A stretch of 7,981 nt of DNA from Aquificota bacterium (lineage in GTDB: Bacteria; Aquificota; Aquificia; Aquificales; QOAS01). Positions 1 through 4,016 of this stretch are shown here, piece by piece; the stretch's first letter is position 1; every line of letters begins with the position of its first letter. The notes under the pieces are model-generated. The model ran no database searches, was not told the origin of the DNA, and saw nothing but the letters and a program-made list of their open reading frames with translations. The stretch is taken from assembly GCA_026987085.1 (NCBI GenBank), contig JALSNH010000214.1, forward strand, positions 1 to 7,981, written 5' to 3'. The position numbers and the translations under genes are program-made.

Positions 1-31
1 TTTATACGGTTAAAAAAGTTTTGGAAGCGTT

Positions 32-59
32 GTTTCAATCCACTAAGTCGGTATAAAAC
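32..59 (-). repeat. Degenerate trailer-end repeat
   Basis: This copy is 28 bp: it reads CAATCCAC where all others read CAATTCCAC, a one-base deletion next to the predicted crRNA handle. Loss of sequence in the repeat farthest from the leader is common in old array ends, so this supports the leader being at the right. Only 31 bases precede it here, less than one spacer, so whether the array really ends here is not visible. Confidence 0.75.
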
Positions 60-164
60 CAAGAGCTTTTAGACCAAATAAAACAACACCAACCCGGTTT
101 CAATTCCACTAAGTCGGTATAAAACTTCCCCACAAGGGTGGAATTGTGTTTGAGCGTTCCCATT

Positions 165-326
165 GTTTCAATTCCACTAAGTGGGTATAAAACCTGCAAA
201 GCCTCTTAACCTTCTGTAAGCGTCAAAGATGTTTCAATTCCACTAAGTGGGTATAAAACATCGTTTGTCCCTATTTAATAGATTTTGCGATTAACCAGTT
301 TCAATTCCACTAAGTGGGTATAAAAC
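165..326 (-). repeat. Block of three variant repeats (C19G)
   Basis: Repeats at 165-193, 231-259 and 298-326 carry AAGTGGG where the other copies have AAGTCGG (repeat position 19 on the plus strand). In the crRNA sense the change turns CCGACTTAGTGG into CCCACTTAGTGG, which gives an uninterrupted CCAC/GTGG stem around a TTA loop. The three variants are consecutive and have consensus repeats on both sides. Confidence 0.9.
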
Positions 327-920
327 AAGCTAAACAATCATATAGATTATTTAAAGAGTATTGTTTCAATTCCACTAAGTCGGTATAAAACCGATTGTAA
401 GTCATCCTGGAGACTATCTACTTCTTTGTTTCAATTCCACTAAGTCGGTATAAAACTCTTGAAAAGGTGGGAGAAAATCTTTATTATGACCCGACCATGT
501 TTCAATTCCACTAAGTCGGTATAAAACCTAAAATGAATGCTCACCGTATAGTCCATTATGTGAGTTTCAATTCCACTAAGTCGGTATAAAACCTCCCCGG
601 TGAGGTCTCGGTTTTGTTAGACCCTATAGGTTTCAATTCCACTAAGTCGGTATAAAACTAGGGTTAGATTTTAAGTTTTTAAGGAATAGCTCTAGTTTCA
701 ATTCCACTAAGTCGGTATAAAACTCATATTGTGCCGAATTGTCATCTGCTTCTCAGTACGGTTTCAATTCCACTAAGTCGGTATAAAACTTGAGAAAATT
801 AATCCTGATGTATTTAAGAAAAATTTGTTTCAATTCCACTAAGTCGGTATAAAACAGGTTAAAAAATGAGCTTAGAATGGAAAAAAACTCTGTTTCAATT
901 CCACTAAGTCGGTATAAAAC

Positions 921-959
921 GATGTTCAATTCAATGCTCAAAGCATTGATAAAACCGCA
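921..959 (-). other. Spacer with hairpin and repeat-like ends
   Basis: This 39-nt spacer holds an 8-bp perfect stem (TCAATGCT 931-938, AGCATTGA 942-949, loop CAA). It is flanked by GTTCAATTC (924-932) and ATAAAAC (949-955, first base shared with the stem), which resemble the ends of the array's own repeat (GTTTCAATTC...ATAAAAC). It looks like a CRISPR repeat of another family captured as a spacer, though chance cannot be excluded. Confidence 0.5.
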
Positions 960-1055
960 GTTTCAATTCCACTAAGTCGGTATAAAACAATCACTTTAGA
1001 GGAAGTTTTAAACTTTATTAAACAATGTTTCAATTCCACTAAGTCGGTATAAAAC

Positions 1056-1091
1056 CTAAAATGAATGCTCACCGTATAGTCCATTATGTGA
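1056..1091 (-). repeat. Leader-proximal spacer, exact copy of spacer 528-563
   Basis: The 36-nt spacer next to the leader (begins CTAAAATGAATGC, ends CATTATGTGA) is identical to the spacer at 528-563. The copies lie 528 bp, or eight repeat-spacer units, apart. The spacers adjoining the two copies are different. Confidence 0.95.
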
Positions 1092-1181
1092 GTTTCAATT
1101 CCACTAAGTCGGTATAAAACCCTGCAACACGCAAACCATTTTCAGTTGCCAAGGAGCCTACCTTTCTTAGGTTAATTTTAA

Positions 1182-1210
1182 ATTTTAAAACCTTTTGCAG
1201 GAAATTTCAA
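1182..1210 (-). promoter_or_regulatory. Pre-crRNA promoter in the leader
   Basis: Read on the minus strand there is a -35 TTGAAA (1205-1210), a 17-bp spacer, and a -10 TAAAAT (1182-1187). Five of six bases match the sigma-70 consensus in each box and the spacing is ideal. Transcription would start near 1175, about 55 nt before the first repeat, and run left through the array in the direction that yields ATTGAAAC handles. Confidence 0.65.
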
Positions 1211-1288
1211 GTGGTTAATTTTCACTAACTCTTTAGTTGTGTTCCATACCTAATTTATTCGCTATATTTGGGTATTGATTATCAATGG

Positions 1289-1317
1289 TTTCCAATTACG
1301 CCGTATGACCGTATAAA
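1289..1317 (+). promoter_or_regulatory. Candidate promoter of the RHH-cas1-cas2-cas4 operon
   Basis: The -35 TTTCCA (1289-1294, four of six consensus bases), a 17-bp spacer and the -10 TATAAA (1312-1317, five of six) lie upstream of the ATG at 1369. The start site would be near 1324, giving a leader of about 45 nt. The -35 is weak, which would suit a controlled promoter. No clear ribosome binding site precedes 1369. Confidence 0.35.
1301..1316 (+). promoter_or_regulatory. Tandem 8-bp motif over the -10, possible RHH operator
   Basis: CCGTATGA and CCGTATAA follow each other directly (seven of eight bases equal) and cover the predicted -10 box. Tandem 8-bp boxes are the arrangement bound by MetJ-type ribbon-helix-helix dimers, and an RHH protein is the first gene downstream. 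The link is an inference. Confidence 0.3.
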
Positions 1318-1338
1318 TTTTTTGATTTCTATAAGGCA

Positions 1339-1346
1339 TGACGTCA
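1339..1346 (+). promoter_or_regulatory. TGACGTCA palindrome upstream of the RHH gene
   Basis: A perfect 8-bp palindrome lies 22 nt before the ATG at 1369, just after the predicted transcription start. Short palindromes of this kind are usual half- or full-sites for RHH regulators, and its GACGTC core equals that of the met box. An 8-bp palindrome can also occur by chance. Confidence 0.3.
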
Positions 1347-1368
1347 AAATGGTGTTAATCTAACCCTT

Positions 1369-1581
1369 ATGGGACAAAAGCGAAATAAACGCAAATCTCA
1401 AAAAGATTATGTAAAAACGACTATTTACCTTGAAAGGGAGCTATGGAAAGAACTCAAATGGGAGGCAATAGAAAAACAGACAACTCTTTCGGAGCTTATT
1501 AACCGAAAACTCAAAGAGTTGAAAAACTTAAAAAGGAAAACGCCAATAGTGGGCGAGGATTTGGAAAAACTTTTGGGGTGA
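1369..1581 (+). CDS. Ribbon-helix-helix (CopG-like) regulator at head of adaptation operon
   Basis: A 70-residue protein with the ribbon-helix-helix pattern: a basic tail (residues 1-13, rich in K and R), a short beta strand VKTTIYL (about 15-21) whose side chains would enter the DNA major groove, helix A (about 22-36, from ERELWKELK), a turn QTTLSE, and helix B (about 40-53, ELINRKLKELKN), then a tail ending EDLEKLLG. Such proteins are dimeric DNA-binding repressors or antitoxins. No toxin gene is adjacent; the next gene is cas1, whose alternative GTG start overlaps this stop codon (GTGA, 1578-1581). The likely role is autoregulation of the adaptation operon, an inference from position and from motifs at 1301-1316 and 1339-1346. 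It is not one of the core Cas proteins. There is no obvious Shine-Dalgarno sequence, so translation may be leaderless or weak. Confidence 0.8.
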   Translation: MGQKRNKRKSQKDYVKTTIYLERELWKELKWEAIEKQTTLSELINRKLKELKNLKRKTPIVGEDLEKLLG

Positions 1582-1598
1582 TTTTTAAAATAAAGTTA

Positions 1599-2534
1599 AT
1601 GCCCCGTGTGTATTATATTTTTAAATCGGGAACCTTAAGGAGGAAGGAAAACACCCTTTTCCTTGAAACGGAAGGGCAAAAAATTCCGATACCCGTAGAG
1701 GAAGTTTACGAACTTTTTATATTCGGTGAGGTTAATTTCAACACTAAGTTGATAAATTTCCTTTCCTCCAATGGTATTGTAATGCATATTTTCAACTACT
1801 ACGGTTGGTATTCGGGAACCTTTTACCCTCGTGAAGATAAAGTTTCTGGTTTTTTACTCGTTAAGCAGGTTGAAAAGTATTTAAATTCCAATGAAAGGCT
1901 CTATCTTGCCAAAAAGTTTGTAGAAGGAGCCATAAAAAACGGTGAAAAGGTTTTAAAAAGTGACTTTTCCGAAAATTTAAAAGCCCTTCGGGAAGCTAAA
2001 AATGTCAGCGAAGTTATGGCGGTGGAAGCGGATTTTTGGAAGAAAGCCTACCGAAGATTGGAGGAACTAACGGGCTGGAAGTTTGAAAGTAGAACCCGCC
2101 GACCACCAAAAAACAGGCTTAACGCACTAATAAGTTTTGGAAATTCTTTGCTTTACGCAAAAATTTTAGGAGAAATATACAAAACCGCCTTAAATCCTAC
2201 GGTAAGTTATCTCCACGAGCCTTCAGAGAGACGTTATTCTTTGGCTTTGGACGTTGCGGAGGTTTTTAAACCTTTGTTTGTTCTAAAACTCATAACCACC
2301 TTGATAGGAACCAAACTTAAAGAAAACCACTTTAGGGAAGACCTAAACGGCATATTCCTAAATGAAGAAGGGAAAAAGATTTTTATCTCCCAGTTTGACG
2401 CCCTTATGGAGAAAACTTTTAAACACAGAACCTTAAAAAGAAACATTTCCAACCGCCAACTACTTAGATTGGAACTCTACAAACTAATAAAACACCTTTT
2501 GGAAGAGAAAGACTATATTCCTTACACAAATTAA
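1599..2534 (+). CDS. cas1: CRISPR integrase Cas1
   Basis: Cas1 is the metal-dependent integrase that, with Cas2, inserts spacers at the leader end of the array. The protein has the usual beta-rich N domain (begins MPRVYYIFKSGTLRRKENTL) and an alpha-helical C domain. The active-site set is visible: E143 (VEADFWKKAY), H206 (YLHEPSERRYSLALD), and D218/E221 (DVAEVFKPL), spaced as in other Cas1 enzymes. The ATG at 1599 (311 residues) is chosen because the canonical Cas1 N-terminus begins right there. A GTG at 1578 would add MIFKIKL and overlap the RHH stop by four bases, so translational coupling from that codon is possible; neither start has a strong ribosome binding site. Length is slightly below the usual 320-340 but no motif is missing. 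cas2 follows 10 nt downstream. Confidence 0.96.
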   Translation: MPRVYYIFKSGTLRRKENTLFLETEGQKIPIPVEEVYELFIFGEVNFNTKLINFLSSNGIVMHIFNYYGWYSGTFYPREDKVSGFLLVKQVEKYLNSNERLYLAKKFVEGAIKNGEKVLKSDFSENLKALREAKNVSEVMAVEADFWKKAYRRLEELTGWKFESRTRRPPKNRLNALISFGNSLLYAKILGEIYKTALNPTVSYLHEPSERRYSLALDVAEVFKPLFVLKLITTLIGTKLKENHFREDLNGIFLNEEGKKIFISQFDALMEKTFKHRTLKRNISNRQLLRLELYKLIKHLLEEKDYIPYTN

Positions 2535-2544
2535 AGGAGAAATT

Positions 2545-2826
2545 ATGAGGGTAATACTCGTTTACGATATTGCAACCGAGTTTCCGCAAGACCAATCAAG
2601 ATTGAATAAAGTTAAAAACATTTGTAGAAAATATTTGCACCATCTCCAAAAGTCGGTTTTTGAAGGAGATTTGACCGTTTCCCAATTGGAGAGGTTAAAA
2701 ACAGAAATCCTTTCGGTGGTAGATAAAGAAAGGGACTTTGTGGTGGTTTATACAATTGAAAACCCTAAAGGTTTAAACCGTCAAATCATTACCAACACAC
2801 CCGACCCGACCGACAATTTAATCTAA
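2545..2826 (+). CDS. cas2: CRISPR adaptation protein Cas2
   Basis: Cas2 is the small ferredoxin-fold dimer that bridges two Cas1 dimers in the spacer-integration complex. The 93-residue protein opens with the family signature MRVILVYDI, including Asp8, and continues with RKYLHHLQKSVFEGDLT (residues 28-44), a core motif of the family, and a C-terminal beta strand FVVVYTI before a tail ending PDPTDNLI. The ATG is preceded by AAGGAG (2534-2539), which overlaps the cas1 stop codon, so the start is well supported. Its stop overlaps the cas4 start by one base (TAATG), indicating coupled translation. Confidence 0.97.
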   Translation: MRVILVYDIATEFPQDQSRLNKVKNICRKYLHHLQKSVFEGDLTVSQLERLKTEILSVVDKERDFVVVYTIENPKGLNRQIITNTPDPTDNLI

Positions 2827-3347
2827 TGGATATAGACCTATACAGCTTGAAAATAACCGCCACCGAGGTGGCTTACTACCTAATTTGTAAACGTAAACTT
2901 TGGCTCTTTTCCAAAGGAGTTAACTACGAAAGTGAGAACGAATTAGTCTTATTAGGGAAACTTTTGGACGAAACAACCTACAAAAGGAGTAAAAAAGATG
3001 ATAATCCCTTTGAAGGTTTACCTTTTAAATTGGATTTCCTTACAAAGGACGGAAATTTAATAGTCCACGAGGTGAAACAGAGCGATAAATTGGAGGACGC
3101 TCATAGATTACAAGTTAAGTTCTACCTTTGGGCGTTGAAAAAACTCGGATTAAACCCTTTAAAGGGAATTTTGCACTATCCCAAACAGATGAAGGTTGAG
3201 GAGGTATTTTTGACTCCCGAAGATGAAAAGGATATAGAAAGAGCCCTCCAAGAGGTGGAAAGGATAAAGGCTTTAAATAAACCTCCAAAGGTTGAAAGAA
3301 AAAGCTACTGCAAAAGGTGTGCTTATTTTGAGTTTTGTTTTTCTTAG
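2826..3347 (+). CDS. cas4: Cas4 RecB-type nuclease with Fe-S cluster
   Basis: Cas4 trims and selects prespacers according to PAM before Cas1-Cas2 integrate them. This 173-residue protein has the RecB-nuclease core: D70 (KLDFLTKDG), E82 and K84 (HEVKQS), and the QxxxY motif Q96/Y100 (QVKFYLW). Four cysteines fit an iron-sulfur cluster: C21 (ICKRKLW), C162 and C165 (CKRC) and C171 near the C-terminus. One oddity: the segment GKLLDETTYKR has Asp48 where many Cas4 proteins have His (GRLLHE-type motif), a position that takes part in metal binding in the family. The gene overlaps cas2 by one base and stands after cas2, whereas the common order is cas4-cas1-cas2. It is the last gene of the rightward operon. 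Confidence 0.93.
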   Translation: MDIDLYSLKITATEVAYYLICKRKLWLFSKGVNYESENELVLLGKLLDETTYKRSKKDDNPFEGLPFKLDFLTKDGNLIVHEVKQSDKLEDAHRLQVKFYLWALKKLGLNPLKGILHYPKQMKVEEVFLTPEDEKDIERALQEVERIKALNKPPKVERKSYCKRCAYFEFCFS

Positions 3348-3482
3348 AGGGTAATTGGAAGCTTACACAAATGGGATAGATTAAAACCCAAGGAGGAAGT
3401 TAATGGCGGGTCAAGTTATGGACCTTTTGGATAGGTTAGAGGAAATTCTAAAACAGTCTTTACAGTAAACTACGCCAGAAAG

Positions 3483-3501
3483 CCCTCATCTGTGATGGGG
3501 G
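3483..3501 (+). repeat. Left-end hairpin of the element
   Basis: CCCTCATC (3483-3490), loop TGT, GATGGGGG (3494-3501): an eight-pair stem with one T-G wobble, 19 bp inside the left boundary. It parallels the right-end hairpin (both have the form CATC-N3-GATG), as expected for the imperfect palindromes recognised by TnpA at the two ends. Confidence 0.75.
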
Positions 3502-3523
3502 GATGAATGGTGTCCGATAGGTA

Positions 3524-3551
3524 TTGACTTTTTAAAAAAAAAGTATAAAAT
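3524..3551 (+). promoter_or_regulatory. Strong promoter inside the element
   Basis: TTGACT (3524-3529), a 16-bp spacer containing a run of nine A, and TAAAAT (3546-3551). This is the best sigma-70 match in the window. Transcription would start near 3558, cross the omega-RNA region and run outward into the 3' part of the interrupted gene and antisense to the end of cas3. Confidence 0.65.
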
Positions 3552-3618
3552 GTAAAACCAAAAAGGGGAATAACTGCAGGGGAAAAAATCCCCTGCGACC
3601 TGAAAAATATTAATTTAA

Positions 3619-3726
3619 AAGGCACTGGCAGGTCGCCTGAAGTCTGCCCTACCCGTGGACCGCGGGGAAGTAACGCCCGTGGAGTGGGTTCTGCCCACGA
3701 TGAAGCGAGAAGCCTCGCATCTCTGA
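3619..3726 (+). pseudogene. tnpB: C-terminal remnant of tnpB
   Basis: One frame reads KALAGRLKSALPVDRGEV followed by TPVEWVLPTMKREASHL and a TGA at 3724-3726. The segment LPVDRGEVTPVE is characteristic of TnpB C-terminal tails of IS605/IS607 elements, which overlap the omega-RNA. The frame is closed by TAA at 3616-3618, just upstream, and there is no RuvC-like domain or zinc finger. Only about 35 of some 400 residues remain, so the segment survives for its RNA and end sequence, not as protein. Confidence 0.7.
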
Positions 3727-3733
3727 TGCGGGG
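3713..3733 (+). repeat. Right-end hairpin of the element
   Basis: CCTCGCATC (3713-3721), loop TCT, GATGCGGGG (3725-3733): a nine-pair stem with one T-G wobble, followed by AGGAGGTCAC to the right boundary. A hairpin in this place is both the TnpA site and the last stem of an omega-RNA scaffold. Confidence 0.8.
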
Positions 3734-3999
3734 AGGAGGTCACCGGAGGATAAAGCTAAAGAGGCTAAGCGAATAATAGCGGAATTATCTCAAGAGGTTT
3801 CCAAGGAAACTTTGGAAAGAGAAATTCCCAAAGTAGAGGAAAATCTTTCCAAACGACTTACTACCAAGGAGGATCTTTATAAGGTTAAAGAGGAATTAAA
3901 GGAAGATATTTATAGAATAGAACGGGAATTAATAACAGTAAAAATCCTCCTATGGGTTGTGGTTATTCTTAGCGGAGCGAGTTTCTTTCCGCAGCTGCT

Positions 4000-4016
4000 G
4001 AACCTTCTAAAGGTTC
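4000..4016. other. Inverted repeat at the convergent gene ends
   Basis: GAACCTT (4000-4006), CTA, AAGGTTC (4010-4016) forms a seven-pair hairpin immediately before the stop of the plus-strand gene and just past the stop of cas3. It may slow both converging transcripts, but no run of T follows on either strand, so a classical terminator is not supported. Confidence 0.3.

Larger units (their letters stand above)
32..1120 (-). CRISPR. Type I-B-like CRISPR array, 17 repeats, 16 spacers
   Basis: Seventeen copies of a 29-bp repeat start at 32 (28 bp), 97, 165, 231, 298, 363, 428, 499, 564, 630, 695, 761, 827, 892, 960, 1027 and 1092. On the plus strand the repeat begins GTTTCAATTCCAC and ends GGTATAAAAC. 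Spacers are 36-39 nt except one of 42 nt (457-498). The crRNA sense is inferred as minus: the reverse complement begins GTTTTATACC and ends ATTGAAAC, the classic 8-nt handle left by Cas6 in type I-B, with a small CCAC/GTGG-type dyad just before the cleavage point. The worn repeat at the left end and the AT-rich, promoter-bearing leader at the right end agree. New spacers should therefore enter at 1120. Bases 1-31 could be a further spacer or flanking DNA; the window edge prevents deciding. Confidence 0.98.
1121..1368 (-). promoter_or_regulatory. CRISPR leader / divergent intergenic region
   Basis: These 248 bp separate the newest repeat from the first gene of the adaptation operon. The stretch is AT-rich, has no convincing open frame, and carries a leftward promoter for the array plus a probable rightward promoter for the cas operon. 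Other structure: a GCAAC/GTTGC inverted repeat (1124-1128 with 1145-1149) next to the first repeat, a 13-nt odd palindrome ATTGATTATCAAT (1274-1286), and candidate operator motifs near 1301-1346. Its place beside the intact repeat end and beside cas1 is typical of a leader. Confidence 0.8.
3464..3743 (+). mobile_element. 280-bp non-autonomous IS200/IS605-type element (omega-RNA MITE)
   Basis: The element lies directly after TTTAC (3459-3463) and ends in GGTCAC (3738-3743). There is no target duplication, as expected for single-strand transposition by Y1 TnpA. Each end has a subterminal imperfect hairpin, which in this family is the TnpA binding site. Inside are a strong promoter, hairpins, and the last 35 codons of a tnpB gene overlapping an omega-RNA-like 3' end. 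There is no tnpA and no other tnpB sequence, so movement would need proteins supplied by a relative elsewhere. Parts of the insert are clearly richer in G and C than the flanks. Both junctions share AC, so the boundary could shift by two bases; the family rule of cutting 3' of the tetra/pentanucleotide sets 3464-3743. Confidence 0.85.
3558..3743 (+). ncRNA. Omega-RNA-like scaffold without tnpB
   Basis: The predicted transcript has a hairpin GCAGGGGA (3576-3583)/TCCCCTGC (3589-3596), a long-range pair GCGACCTG (3595-3602)/CAGGTCGC (3629-3636) that competes with it for two bases, a hairpin GTGGG/CCCAC (about 3684-3698) and the right-end hairpin (3713-3733). The stretch GAAGTAACGCC...GATGAAGCGAGAAGCC and the terminal GTCAC are the pattern of omega-RNAs from IS605-family tnpB 3' ends, where the RNA guides the TnpB nuclease. 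The guide would be whatever follows 3743, here CGGAGGATAAAGC of the host gene. The 5' end and any processing are inferred; the RNA could be inactive without TnpB. Confidence 0.6.

Noticed and set aside
1..31. TTTATACGG at the window start, looking like an inverted piece of the repeat
   Set aside because: Only a few bases match, and the spacing and the rest do not fit; it is too short to call a repeat.
457..498. 42-nt spacer as a sign of a different insertion event
   Set aside because: It is the longest spacer, but type I-B arrays often vary by several bases, so the length alone means little.
753..941. Open frame on the minus strand within the CRISPR array
   Set aside because: It is built from translated repeats and spacers, shows the periodic repeat peptide FYTDLVELK, and has no ribosome binding site.
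1280..1292. IHF-like site TATCAATGGTTTC in the leader
   Set aside because: One mismatch to the loose IHF consensus, and it lies about 160 bp from the first repeat; such matches are common in AT-rich DNA.
1578..1598. GTG start for cas1 adding MIFKIKL
   Set aside because: Kept only as an alternative. The conserved Cas1 N-terminus begins at the ATG at 1599, and the seven extra residues have no counterpart known to me.
3619..3726. The tnpB tail as a working small gene
   Set aside because: It has no upstream start or ribosome binding site, lacks all catalytic parts, and is better explained as retained omega-RNA/right-end sequence.
4000..4016. Hairpin as intrinsic terminator for the converging genes
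   Set aside because: The stem is real, but neither strand has the following run of T, so it is reported only as an inverted repeat.
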